NCBI GenBank assembly: GCA_019914945.1
Contig: CM034108.1
Coordinates: 4,350,001-4,414,000, forward strand
DNA length: 64,000 bases
Direction of reading: 5' to 3'
DNA from: Typha latifolia
Taxonomy: Eukaryota; Streptophyta; Magnoliopsida; Poales; Typhaceae
The notes below the pieces were generated by a model. The model worked only from the letters and a program-made list of their open reading frames with translations. It was not told the origin of the DNA and ran no database searches. This document shows positions 34,760 through 48,500 of the stretch, in pieces (positions within the stretch are counted from its first letter, which is position 1; each line of letters starts with the position of its first letter). The translations under genes and the position numbers were made by a program.

Positions 34760-35242
34760 TCAATCGTCGGCGGTGGCGAGCTGGAGCGAGAGCAGCTCCT
34801 CCTCGGGGATCGTGCGGATGTGGCAGTCGGATCGGGGGTAGGAGGCGCAGAGCAGCGCGTAGCCGCGCTCGACGACGTCGTCGCTGAGCATGCCGTCGCT
34901 CTGATCGACGGCCCCGGCGAGGAGGCGCGCCGGGCACGTCATGCAGACGCCGAGCTTGCAGTCGTGGGGGACGTCGAGGCCCTCTTCGAGGGCGCGCTCA
35001 AGGATGGTCTCGTCGGGGGCGACCTCTAGGGTTTGGGTGGAGCCGGCGTGCTCGAAGGTGACCTTGTAGGAGGAGGCGGCGGCGGCGGCGGGAGGAGGAG
35101 ATGGGAGGCGGCGGGTGCTGCGGCCAGGGAAGAGAGGAGAGACGAGGGGTTTAGGGTTGATGTGGGGGTTGGGGTTGGGTTTGGGTTTGGGTTTGGGTTC
35201 AATGAGAGGGGAGAAGGGGAGGAAGAGGAGGGAGGAAGCCAT
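34760..35242 (-). CDS. chloroplast [2Fe-2S] ferredoxin, FdC1 type
   Basis: An intronless frame of 160 aa. Residues 1-~58 are a Ser/Pro/Ala-rich plastid transit peptide with an unusual KPKPKPNPNPHINPKP run. The mature part (from about SYKVTFEHAGSTQTLEV) is a plant-type ferredoxin fold. Cluster ligands are visible in HDCKLGVCMTCPARLLAG (C-x4-C-x2-C), with the fourth Cys in YALLCASYP. The C-terminal extension (RTIPEEELLSLQLATADD) is longer than in photosynthetic ferredoxins and characterises the minor FdC proteins. I assign FdC1 rather than FdC2 from this tail. FdC1 is a stromal electron carrier with a more positive midpoint potential than leaf ferredoxin and receives electrons from photosystem I; its main partners are not fully known. 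The gene is GC-rich and convergent with the FRIGIDA-like gene. Confidence 0.87.
   Translation of the reverse strand: MASSLLFLPFSPLIEPKPKPKPNPNPHINPKPLVSPLFPGRSTRRLPSPPPAAAAASSYKVTFEHAGSTQTLEVAPDETILERALEEGLDVPHDCKLGVCMTCPARLLAGAVDQSDGMLSDDVVERGYALLCASYPRSDCHIRTIPEEELLSLQLATADD
35165..35199 (-). repeat. (TTTGGG)n-type repeat coding for the KP/NP run
   Basis: A hexanucleotide-like run (GGGTTTGGGTTTGGGTTT on +) encodes alternating Lys/Asn-Pro in the ferredoxin transit peptide on the minus strand. Repeat-unit changes would add or remove two residues without shifting frame. Confidence 0.85.
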
Positions 35243-36647
35243 GGGAGGAAGGTCGAGAGATGGGAATAGAGAGGGAGAGGTTACTTAAAAGGTGGAGAGG
35301 ATAAGGTGGGCATGGAGTTACTCAGGAATCCGGAATGGAGCTCCGATAGTTAACCCGTTTGGATTGGGTTTAAACGAGGTTAGTGTTCCGCTAACCTTGG
35401 TTTTGACACTTGAATGCACTTATCCTCTTTTAAGGTTGACCTCAAATACTAATCTGCTCACTAGATGTAGAAACTATTGACTATCTTTTCTTTCGACTAT
35501 ACAGTGACTACTATTCTCTCGAAATTTTTTAGAGATTACGCAACGATTAATCTCAATTTTAAGGAAAGATAGTTTGGTGAATTTTAGCTGCACGAGAAAA
35601 ATGGGCTACCAGAGTCTGACAATGCTTGGGTTCAGAGTTGTTGGCTCACAACACGTTTTGTCTATTATTGTTAGATGGGAACTTTTACATGATAGATTGG
35701 TCAAATTGAACTATAACGATTCATTTGCTAATACAATAGAGATTCGTAGAACTAGTTTTATTCTCAGACAAACTAATGATTTTGAACATGTGGGCCTTAC
35801 AAATTGGTGATTATAACTAAATCTACTTTACATTTTTCAGTAAGAATACTCTAATGTGTGGCTCGAGTCTAATTCAATTTTGGCATTTTGAAGACTTTTC
35901 AGCAGCAACACTCTAATGTGTAGTTTAGTAGCTATGTCTTACTAACTCATGATATATGTTATTTGTTTCTTCGTAGATATTAGAGTTAGATATTTTGTAG
36001 GTTTCTTAGAGTACTATATATATGCACGGTTTGAATTCGTTACATAATGTTTTGACTCAACCATTTAATCTATTTATTAGGGAGAGCTAATTTTTTTGTC
36101 TAGTTTATAATTAGCGGTCATAATTTATTAAAAAAGATAATTAAGATGAGCTTCTTTGAACCAAACATTTGTCAGGGCAAGTTTGAGCGAGATGCAAACT
36201 TAATTCAAGTTTAAATTGGATCAAAGTTGATAATAAATCAAATTCAAATTGAATCAAGCTTGAATTGAATTGAAGAATATATATGAAACATCTTGATATA
36301 GTGATTCTAAACTTATATTATTTCAAGCCTTCCCCACTCCCAGTGGCAGTGGATCAAACTCGGCTCAACGATCCCTCCGATCTCGATCCAACGGCCCTAA
36401 AACCTTCCCATCACAAAGATCGTGAAGGTAATTATGTCATTCCCCTTGGCGTCCACGACTAAAGGGGGAAGGCGAGAAGGGGAAAAGAAAGGCTCGTGCC
36501 ACCTCGCTGCTCTCCCACCTCTCTACCCCCGCCTTCGCTTCTCGACGATCTCGTAATGCCCAGCCTTCCTCCTCTCCCTCGTCCTCCGAGATCCAAACGC
36601 TAACCCTAAACGTTCCTGGAAATCGAAGAATCTAGTATTCGTCGTCG

Positions 36648-36711
<64 letters not shown>

Positions 36712-36715
36712 GAAG
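35243..36715. other. intergenic region between divergent ferredoxin and MON2 genes
   Basis: About 1.47 kb serving both promoters. The ferredoxin side has a TATA-like word (minus strand CTTTTAAG, about 35284-35291) and GA-rich leader. The middle (35400-36300) is AT-rich with no gene. The MON2 side becomes GC-rich from 36340, with a telo-box-like TAACCCTAAA at 36601-36610 and a (GA)n tract directly before the ATG. Confidence 0.5.
36651..36708 (+). repeat. (GA)n tract in the 5' leader of MON2
   Basis: 58 bp of perfect AG repeats ending 7 bp before the start codon (36716). It is the likely 5' UTR. Possible binding site for BPC/GAGA-type factors; length is probably polymorphic. Confidence 0.93.
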
Positions 36716-39700
36716 ATGGCTTTCATGGCGGTGCTCGAGTCCGATCTGCGCGCCCTCTCGTCCGAAGCCCGCCGCAGGTACCCGGCGGTGAAGGACGCGG
36801 CCGAGCACGCGATCCTGAAGGTATTCGTTGGATTCCTCCCTCGCTTCTCTACTCAGATCTGGTCGTTTATTTCGTTTCGGCAAACATATGATTTGCATCG
36901 GAATCCTAGTCCTTAGATTGATTGGGGAAATGGTAACATCTCGTTTGTAGAATTTAGATGAGAAGAATAGATTCTTGTGAAACGAATTGTTTTTGGAAAA
37001 TTTAATTTTTTCTTCGTTTAAGTAACTAGAATTATCGACCAAATTGGAGTACTGGCGGTTATCTTACCAAATATTGCGATAACCGTGTTTCTCTTATTTG
37101 TACACGACTTATTTTCTGAGTCAGTAGGAATCTGCCTACTAATCCAATGAAGTGGAAAGGTTTAAAACTTTAGCATGCTGTTTTGGTGATTTTGCTTTTT
37201 GTTAACTTTGGTATCATTCGAGCTTGATAATTGCTACTGTGTTAATTTTAAATAAATGTGCTTTCATCTCCAGCTACGTTCCCTGTCTAGTCCAAACGAA
37301 ATAGCACAAAATGATGATATACTGCGGATATTTCTGATGGCATGTGATGTTAAGTCAGTGAAACTGAGTGTCATTGGACTCTCTTGTTTGCAAAAGCTCA
37401 TATCGCACGATGCTGTTGCACCATCAGCTTTGAAGGAGATACTTTCTACTTTGAAGGATGTGAGTTCAATTTCATTATTATTGTTGTTGTGATCATTATT
37501 ATGTTTATTTCATTATTTGTATACCTGAAATTCCTAGAGTTTATATTTGCATCCATGAATTTTTGTTTTTCTAAATTTGTTTTAAAGAAGAATGTTCTAT
37601 TTCTGTTGCTGTTTCATAGTTTATAAGAGTACAAGAGATCTTGTATGCTGATTTACGCCCATTTTTTCTGACATTTATATACTTATATGGCAACATATTC
37701 CATATAATTTGTTGGAATAAAATTTGAGGTGGTGTATCACTGTAGCTTTTGTGGCATGACTTTCCAATGATATACAAGTTAATGATGAAACTAATTTAAT
37801 GTAATTCTACAAATTTCGCTGAAGGAGATAGTGGATCTAGACTCTACTTATCTGATCAGGATTAAAACATCATCCATCATTCAAGATTTCAGAGGCTCTC
37901 TTATATCCCTTCTGTTTTCAATTTGTATGAAATGAACCACTAACAATTGGAGATATAGTTGCAGATAGATAAACAATACATGCTCACCCATGTCGAAGTT
38001 TAGAACCATAAAGAAATGAGATTTAACAAATTAGTTTCTCTTATATATATTTGATATACAACTATTGCTTTCTGTAAAGTGAACTCTGATAAGCAGCTAT
38101 TCCTTTAATGGTTGATTATATGTTATATTCTCTTCTTTAAAGTGCCAGCACAAAATGATACTGCTAACTAGAGCAGGCAAATTGATCCTGAGATGCAATG
38201 GCTTGAAAAGTCTTTTTGATAATTTGCCATTTTGGTAGGAAACACTCTAGCTAGCTGAAGCCAACAAATTTCCTGGTTTTAGTCCTGTTTTCAGACTGGA
38301 CCAGGTTGAAAATGATCAGTTAAAATCTTTTCAAACCACACCCTTTAAGGAAATATGATTGGATGACTATAACACTAAATATGATGTATGGATAACAAGA
38401 CTCACAAAGAAACTTTCGAGGAAACCTTACACTCAAGTTTAAGGAAGAAGTTATTATGGGATGAAATTGGCATAATAGGGAGCTGTAAACAAAATGCAGA
38501 ACTTGAAAGTTAGCAAGGTGAGGATGTTGAGGTGGATGACGGGTTTATTAGATGTCTAGAAAGATACTGCATCAGATATAACTGGCCAAATTGAACAAGT
38601 TAATGTGAGAATTTGGTTGATACTATTTTAAATTAATTATGAGACCACTGAGTGCAACAGTTCAATGGATTGATGTTAGTCAAGTAGAAGATGTCTTGAG
38701 TGGGAGAGGCGGACTATACTGATTTTGGAGGAAATAAGAAGGAAAAAAACAATCACTTGTTTTGACCCATAATCTTGAACCTAATAGAGTTCAATGAAGG
38801 AAAAATAGAAATATTTATCTATATAGCTGATCCTAAGTAGTTGGGCTTACAACTTGGTTGTTCCCGTTGTCATTATGGTTGCTCTAGCGATGATTTCTTC
38901 GAAGCTACGTCTATAACATTTGTGTTGTTCCTTTAGTTGAGAATTTTAGTGGCTATATCAAGGATGGCTGTGTCGATAATTACTCGGTAAACTTCGCATG
39001 CCGCTGCGTGCTTGTGGCACGGCCCGATGGGCCAGTGGCACATCTTTGACATGCCTCTAATATATCTTTTAGATTTTTATACATGTTTTTGGCTTGAATT
39101 TAGGTATTAAAGTCCATATTAGAGTATTTTATTCTTAGATAATATTGTAAATGACCTATTTTATTAAAAATATAGCAGTAATCAAGTTGAAATATGATTT
39201 TACAAATAATATGATTGAATATATTTATTAATTATCAATAGTTTAATAATTAAAACTAAAACCTAATTGAATGTAGTTAATCTAACATGTTCCTATATTA
39301 ATTTTGACCAAATGTGAATGTATTTGACATATAAATTTCGAAAATTTTAAAATTTGGAGAAAATCTAATTATGTTGAATTTTTAGCTGAAAATTATAAAA
39401 TTTGGGTTTGACTCAACTCATATGGAATTAATTTAATATGTTCGTATACCAATTTTGATCCAATTTACCTTTGATTCCTACATTTTAAAGAGCATTTTTT
39501 ATTGATCTAGTACCAAATTGTTAGGTCTATGTAGAAAGACCCTTACAAATAATAGATCGAATAAAATTGAGCTAAATCTATCATTTGTACATCCTAAATT
39601 AGTTTTAAGTGTAAGACAAACACAAAAAACCTGTGCTGATCGATATGAGTTGGTTAAGGCCATGATGGGTTGGCATGCACTTGTGTTGACTAGCATGGCT

Positions 39701-42502
39701 CGCCACATCCTGACATGGGGTTGTGCCATTGACTCAGCCCGTGCCAAGTGTTGATACTTCATTGGCATTGGGCGTGTTGGCCGGCACAGCGATCCTTGTA
39801 TATGATCACCTTAGAAGCAAAAACAACGGTCTGTCGTGCCACCATCCCCTTTGCGTGCCACTAGCACGTATTTAACATATTTTTAATAAAAAATTTAGGA
39901 TATATAGAAATATTTCTAGGTCTTTGACAAGTCAATTTTTAGTTTTTCGTTCAAATATATGTATTAAAACCTATATTATAGTGTTTTATTTTTATATAAA
40001 AATTATATTTTTAGATTATTTTTGTAAATGACTTATTTTATTAAAGATAAAGCAATAGTCAAATATAAATATTATTTAATACATAATATGATTGAATATA
40101 TTTATTAAAACTAATATTAATGATTGAACACTCTATAATATAATTGAATACTCTATAATATAATTGAACACATAATAATATTCAACATATACTATTAATA
40201 GTTCAATAATTAAAACTAATATCTAGTTGAATATAGAATGATAGGGAGGATCAAAGAGTTCATTTGATATTGATTAATGGAAATAAGAAAATTTAAAAAA
40301 AGAGAGACTATATTGGCATGGAGACCGGCATGCAGTTGCTTCGGAACGGCACGGTTTGGTAAGAGGGTGTACCACTGGCACGAGGTGTGCCAGTTGCCAT
40401 GCCACCACCAGCACGGATATCCTTGGAAGACAATACTCCTAACTTGTAATAATTGAGACATGAGAGAGTTTATGTTTTGACACTTACATCTGATACTTGC
40501 TGTGCAGTAGCTTTTCTTCTGATAATGTGAAATAACCTATCCACATTTTATACACTCGCCCACATTTTTTTACTGCTATATTTCCATTGTAAGTATTATA
40601 AATAATCTTTGACTCCTGTTGTTTGTAATGTTATTTAGCATGCAGAAATGGCTGATGAGAGTGTTCAATTAAAAACCTTGCAAACTATATTGATTATATT
40701 CCAGTCACATTTGCAACCTGAAACTGAGGTAACATTGACAACACTTTTATGTTTTCTTCTTTCAAGACAATGTTGATCTTCCCATGTTATTGTGCTCTAA
40801 TGGCAACATCTTATGCATTCTTCTCTGGAGATGACTTTAATTTTTGCTAGGCTTAATTATGCTCTATCTTGAATTACTCTATTGTCCATTAGCATAATTC
40901 AAGTTAGTTTTCCTTTTGAAAAAAAAATAAGGTAGTTGGATCTGTAATCTTTAAGTTAGTTTTCCTTTTTTTTTGTTTTATAGAAGTATATTTCAATTAG
41001 TGCTCGATCCAACAATGGGTGTAATATCTCAAAAGATTTTAAACCTTGTGTGTAGCAACTTTGGATATCTTATATCAAATGAACACCAATGATTGCCAAA
41101 TTTTGATATCAATAGGTTTTTCTTCTTATTTTTTGTATTGTACTACTGTGTATAACATTAAGTAGATAGTTTACGCCATTAGAATATAGAAGCCATCTTC
41201 ATCTTGTATCCTTTTGTTCTCGTATTCTTTTTTATTTTTTTTAAATAATCTGTTATGACCCCACTAAGAGCCATTAGAATATAGAAGCCATCTTCATCTT
41301 GTATCCTTTTGTTCTTATATTCTTTTTTATTTTTTTAAAATAATCTGTTATGACCCCACTAAGAATCACAATCAAATCAGCCCTAGATAGTAAGGAAGGA
41401 CCCTTGCTGCTGTCTGGAGGTAGTGCGCATTGATCTAAGACTGACAGTTGAGTCTCTAGCAATTGTCTGGAAGTGGTGTGCTCCAAGTATCGGGCAGTGC
41501 GCACCAGTATAGGTTGAGGAGTATGATGAAGCTGATCTGGTAGTTTGTTGTAATTGGGACTTTAGGAGGCACTTCTAGAGATTGAAGGGGATCATGGGGT
41601 GGTGTTTGGATTGAAAGGAAGGTTGTGGAAAGGCGTAGCTTGGCGACAGGATGATCTAGAGTTTAGATGCAGTATATAGTAGATGAATTAGGGCTAAAGT
41701 TGATGTAGATAATAGTGGAACGTGGATAATGGCTTTAGTAGATTTATGCACAGTGAGAAAGAGTACTATTACGGTGAAGAAAAAACCTCCAAGAAAAGAG
41801 GGTAGCAAGGTAGAGAAGGACTTACAAGATGATAGAGAGAAAACTAGATAGAGAGATTGAGGAAGATAAATTTAATTTATAACCATGCTTAATATACAAG
41901 CCATGCAACTCTATTTATAGAGAATAAATCAAAGAGTCCTAAAACCAAATAGGAAACAAACAATTAAATTTATCTAAACTAGCTACCATATCTTTCTCGG
42001 ATTATAACTCTATTCCACCTCTGATAGAGTCTGAATCTGAAGAAAATTCAAATACAAAAAGTTTAGATCATAAAGTCACCGATATAATCCATCTCATATT
42101 ATTCTAACGTCATATGAATGTTTTGTGGTTATTCTTTTTCGGAACTGCACAGACTGCAATTTCCTGCAATTAAGGATTTAGACTAATTTCTTATTAGGAC
42201 TCAAATCTGACTTGGACCATATCATCTTCTGGGTGTTGAAGTAGTAATTAACATCTGTAGATCCTAGTGATTTTACTTGAATAGTTCACATTTTATACTG
42301 GATACAACTTGTAGCGTGGTTGTTTTGTGACCTGAGTTCTATAGTGTTGTAAGGCAAGATAAAAAAATGAACCTTCTAGAGTTAATATTTCTGCACAATG
42401 TGTTGCTTCAACTATGCAAATATAGAGTTTTTAAGGTGACTATTCTCTATCGTCTTTTCCTTGAGTGCATAGGGTCGAGTTTTGGGCTAAGAGAACATTT
42501 TT

Positions 42503-42546
<44 letters not shown>

Positions 42547-45500
42547 CCCTTCCCTTCTTGTTTCATATCTTGTGGTGGTTCTTGTGTTGGCACGGAATGT
42601 GCTTCATACGATGCTAGACGGAGCTTAAAATTGTTGGCTTTGAGTTTATGTCACATGCAAAACCTATAATTAGAGTGTCTACTTTGAGTCATCATTTGCA
42701 GTTCATATCCTGATTCCCCATTCTTCTTCACATTAATGCAACCTATGAATATAGAGTCCATTCTTTGAAAATTAACGAAGTATAAAACATTAAAACCGTT
42801 AATGTACTCTATCCTGTTTTCCTTATTGTTCCTATTCTTCTTCTACTCTATTGCTCACCTCACAAAATGCTCACAGTGAATTGAAACATAAAATTATACA
42901 ACTTTGATCAGCAAATGATGACCTAAAAGTTCATATAACTGATCCGTGAGTTATGAGTTATGACCTTGTCATGAAATCTTATCTTCTTTCCTCACAGTGA
43001 ATTGAAAAATAAAATTATCCAAAATCTTTAATCAGCAAATGATGACCTAAAAGTCCATATAATTGATCCATGAGTTATGAGTTATGAGTTATGACCTTGA
43101 CCTTGTCATGAAATCTTATCTTCTTTCGATTTAAAGAAATAAATATAACTGTCATCTTGCCTCTTGTCCCTAATCTTAAATAGTTGGTTGGCTCTAGTTT
43201 TGATATAAAGATGGAAAATATCCTGTGTGTATTTATTGTTATTCAACAGTTATCCACCTTATTCTATGTATAAAAGCACAGTATGCTTTTGGCTATTGCA
43301 GGAGAACATGGCTCAAGTTCTTGGCATCTGCCTAAGACTACTTGAAAGTAGTCGATCTTTTGACAGTGTGCGCAAGTAAGATAATCATTTATCAGAATAT
43401 CTTTCTTAACATTGCTTGAGATGTCCTTTAATTAACATTTTTCTAATATTTATGTGCTTTTCTCCAGCACCGCAGCAGCTACCTTCCGGCAAGCTGTTGC
43501 TTTGGTATTTGATAATGTTGTTGTTGCTGAATCACTTCCCTCAGGCAAAATTGGTTCTGCAAGTCTTATTTCTCGTGCTAGCTCTGTCACTGATAATGTT
43601 ACTCATAGTTTCAATCAGTTAATGTAATTCTTTTTCCTGATAATTTTCTCTACATGTTTTATTGTATACTAATATGTTGCCAATGCATATAAATAATTTC
43701 TACATAGATACATTGATGCGCATCTGCAGCCCTCATGCTTTTATTCAACTTTTCACGCAATAGAAGATTTAACCTAAGATCATCTAACTTGCATGGCTTA
43801 TGACAGGTCAGCTGATCCTATATCTGGAGGGCCAACTTTGCGGGAAGGTCTCAGTAAATCAGGAAAGCTTGGGCTTCGTCTGCTTGAAGACCTGACAGCA
43901 CTTGCTGCAGGTGGATCAGTATGTGCAAATGAATGCTGATAGCCTTTGTTTAAGTAGTTACCCCATTATATGGTAGATAATAATATTACTGCACACAATA
44001 TCACTTATTTGCAGCATTAAGCTTGCATACTGGAAGGCACTAACTTTTATGTCTTTAGGATGTAATGCAACCTGCTAGACCAACATCTTAACAAACTTTT
44101 TCCTTTTCATCTAGGCTATCTGGTTGCGTCTTCATTCGCTCCAAAGAACATTTGCTCTTGATATACTTGAGTAAGTGTTCCATTTTACTAGGTTACATAT
44201 AAAATCTTCTCTGGAATTCTGATCTCTTCGTTTTAAAATTCTATCTTTTCTTATGGGCTAATTTTAGTACTTAGTAGTTAGATTCTATTACCTAGTAACA
44301 GCTGCTAGATCTTTTCCCTCATCTATCTATGCCATTGTCTATAGTTTATACTCTCTATCTCTCTAATGCTTATAAGATTATAAAGAAATGAAGTCAATTG
44401 ACACATACTAAGGCTCCATTTTTAATTACTTATATATATATGTTATGCTGTTTTTAGAATGTAAAATTTTTCCTAATTCCTTCTTAGTTCTTTTTCTTCA
44501 TTCATACTTTCACCAATAAGTAAGAGGAAATGGGATATATTATTTTGGAGGATGATGATGTATTGAGATTCTATTATGCTTCTAACAGTTCTATTGACTT
44601 GGTCTAGGTGAGCTGATGTATTTGGGCCTCTTTTTCAGAAAATGAGTTCAAATATTTCTGTATTTCACTTATTTATTTGTAAAATCCTCATCCATTTGAT
44701 AGTAAAATTTTAGGGGGAGATAGGATTTCTAGACTAATTAGGTGATCGAGATTCAAATCCCAAGTAAAAATCAAACGTATAAATCAAGCTAGGAAAGTTT
44801 AAATCCTACTAGATTTAGAAAATAGATTCGGAATCGAACTTTGAAAACTGAAGCCAAGTAGAAATAGAAAACTTGAATACTATTTGGATTAAGCAGTCCA
44901 AACCATTCTAGGACTAGAAAACTCGAGTACTAAAACTATAAAAATAAATGAAATTCTAGTCAGAAAATGAAAACCAAGTAAGAGTAGGAACATAAAGCCA
45001 AAACAAAATAGAAAAAGTAAACATGACAAAAACCACGGCACAATTTTTTTTTAACATGAAAAGACCTCTGAACTATTTCACACTCAAATTTAAATATAAT
45101 ATAACCTTACAACCACTCTCACTGTGATCTCTTAGATTGAAGTCCTTCTCTTGCTCGAACTTCTGACGTCGTTGAACTACTTGATTAAAAAATAAATCAC
45201 TCATCGTTTATTGTCCTAAACTCGATGTTGATCAAACTCTAGAATTTCTCATGTCGGTTTAGATGATGATGTAGACAGCTTGTTTTAGGCATTTAACTTG
45301 TCCAGTTCTTGATGATCAAACTTTGATGTACCCTAGCACATGGATGTATATAGTAGCTCTCCTCACATTTTGGTAGAAAATATGCTCTTTGAGGGAACTA
45401 GGAACTCGTAGATGACGAACTTGAAACTTTTCAAGTTTTCTCTAAATTAATTCTCCTTCTAACCTCTGGTTTAGCTCCTCCAAAATGCTACAGGTTGTAG

Positions 45501-48500
45501 ATGATGTTTGGTGAGCACTCGAACTCAAATTGTTTCTCACAAAATGATAGAAAGTTAAAGCTCCTTTATGTGAGGGATGGTTGGATGGATGCTTTACTTC
45601 GCCTCTAGATTCTTTTAATAAGTTTGGAGGAACCTCTGCAATTTGTACTACGAGCCTCTTGTGCTGGAGAACCCTTTTTAAGAGTTTGTTTATAAGCATG
45701 ATGGTAACACTTGCCACCAATAGAATTTCCACTCCAAGTTGGAGATTTTTTTTTCCTTTTAAGAGTTTTACTCCTGGTAGGAGATCCGGATTTGAGGATA
45801 TAAATAACCCACTCGACATTATTAAAAAGAGTTTGAAGGCCCTTTAGTGATGTTTGGTGCAGTTGTGGTTTTATGGAGACTTATAGCAGTGTAGAGGTAG
45901 TGCAACTCGTGATTTTCGTGGATACATCTTAGCAGTATGGAGGGCCTCATGTGCTCTCATAGATGGAGCTTGCAAAGTAGATTTAGACTGTCCATTTGGT
46001 GAGAAATTTCTGATGAGAGACTTTGTTTGTTGTTCTGAGGGTTCTGCTGTGAGTACATATATTCCTCTTACTCTGCTTTTGATAGGTGGTGGATCTAGTG
46101 ATTGATCCAGTTGTTTTTAGTTTTTACTAGGTTGATGGTTTTCTATGTAAAATGAAAAGGCTGGGACAAATTGATCCCATGGTGTTCCTTGGTTGAGCAT
46201 TCACGCATTGTCACCGTCACTTTAAACTCTGAAAGATGTTTTCCAAGTGAAACTTATGTTTCTTTTTGTTGTGATTCAACACTTCTGTAGTATGATCCCA
46301 ACACATGAAATATACAATAGGCTGTTTACATCCGGAACTTGGCAGACCCTTGGTTGGTGTGCATTCAAACACCCATCTTTTCAAGTTTTGTCAGCATGAC
46401 TAATGTTTTTCCCCTATTCATAAAATTAAATTAAATAACCTGTTTAGTCTTAATGGATGTATTGATGTGTTTCAGACATTCAGTGTTCTCCATAGTGATC
46501 GATGCTTTAAGCTCCATCTTCATTTTGATGCTTGGATAAATTTAGAAAGCATTTGTGCTTCCTCTCTACCAATCCCACTAAAGAAAGCTTGTGCTCTAGG
46601 ATCAATTTCCTACCTTCTCTCTGCTTCATCCGCTCCTTTGGACCCCTGACATTCCATACTTGAAAAAGAATAAGGAACAAAAGGAGGGACGGACCTGGCT
46701 AAGTATCCTACAAAGAGACTCCACAGAGCCAAACGTAACTCACACCCAGCCAGAAAAGTTCTGAATAGCTCTTTTTGTCTTCGCTGGCACTAAATTAGCA
46801 GGATTCTGAACTGTACACTCCTATTTATATTTTTATGCTGTGCCATCATGCCTAAAGTTTTCCTCTAACTTGTAAAATATCTAGGATGACTGTTAATGGC
46901 TGTAATGATGTGTTTCAATATGGTCTATATGTTTGGATGCTCTAAGATCCATAGTCATTTTGCACTCTTTTGAGATCTTGATTTTCCTTATAACAGGTTC
47001 ATTCTTTCGAATTATGTTTCTGTCTTCCGAACGTTGGTATCTTATGAACAGGTTTCACTTCCATCATCCATGACTTCTAATACCAGCCTACACTAGTTCT
47101 ATAGATTGGTGATAAAATTTAATATACTCAGCATTTGCTTAAAATCCATCAGGTCTTGCGTCATCAAATATGCTCGCTTCTTATGACTTCACTCCGGACG
47201 AATGTGGAGGTACTGTACTAACCTAGACAACTGTGACACATGATTGTTTACATTCTATGTGCAGTTGAGGATAAGTTCTATTTCTAGTCTTCCATTTGAT
47301 TGATTGTCTGGTGTAAGTTCAGCTTGAAGGTGAGGCTGGCGAACCTACCTTCCGCCGTTTGGTCCTTCGTTCAGTTGCTCATGTCATCAGACTCTATAGT
47401 TCATCCCTTGTTACTGAAAGTGAGGTAAACTTTTGAACAGTTGGTTGTCTCTTGTCTCTTCCCATAAAAGGATAACTCCGACATTATTTTCCTTTTTCTT
47501 GTGGACTGGCGGTTGTTGCGTGTGATTGGCACGGGGTTGGTGGTGGTGGGTGGGTTGGGGAGGTGCGGGGGGAGGGGGGGTAATGTTGGAAAGTGGAACT
47601 GCCTACCGGCGAGAAGGGGCTAGAGTGAAAGTTGTTGTTCCTGGAAGGGGAGAATGCAGCTGTGGAATCTGCTATTGGATCAGCCATTTTCATTATTACT
47701 TTTCAAGTTCAAGGGACTCTTGCTGTTGAAACTATAAATTGCATTCAAAGTTAAACATAACTACTGGAGAGTAGTTGAGTCAGTCAAGAGAAGGGCATCG
47801 CCCGAACACTCTCAATTATTCCGGCCTCCTCTTCAGCGAAATGAAAGTTTTGCGAGGGGTGGACAATATTTAGGACCTACTTGACTAGGCACAACCAGAA
47901 TAATTCAGAATTCATGGTCTTGTCATCCAGGCCTGATAACTTGATTCAATCTGGAATCCAATCTTAAAATTGTGAGCAACTGTATATCAAGAAACATGTT
48001 CAGCTATAGGGATGAATTTTTGGTCCAGAGCCCCTTGTGGTTGGTCTCTGGTTGATTTGTCCAGTTTTTGGTTGAGCTTGCTCATTTTGTGCAGTACCTT
48101 ATTTTGATTGCCCAAAACAGATTCATGCTTCATCTGATGATGTGGACTTGTGTGTTGACAGGTTTTTCTTAATATGTTGGTCAAGGTAACTGGTCTCGAT
48201 TTGCCACTATGGCATCGAATACTTGTTCTTGAAATTTTGAGGGTGAGTTTTATTGGCTTTAGCAACAACTAAAACTTGCCACTTTTATATGCTAATAACT
48301 CCTTTCTTATATTAGGGATTTTGTGTAGAAGCACGAACACTGCGCCAACTTTTCCAGAACTTTGACATGTAAATTCTAGTTTTGTTAATTTCTTGTTAGT
48401 GAAATTTGTGTTTGCTCTCTCTCTCTCTCTCATGCGTATTTGAGACTTCACTAGTTACATTAAAGTGATGAATCTATATTCATATTTTTGTTGTTGCTAA

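Noticed and set aside
35165..35199. TTTGGG run as telomere-type repeat
   Set aside because: The plant telomere repeat is TTTAGGG. This run is inside a coding exon and encodes Lys/Asn-Pro repeats.
45442..45847. Overlapping open frames of 125 and 88 codons on opposite strands in MON2 intron 7
   Set aside because: Neither has a recognisable motif, and they overlap each other. Noted as intron content only.
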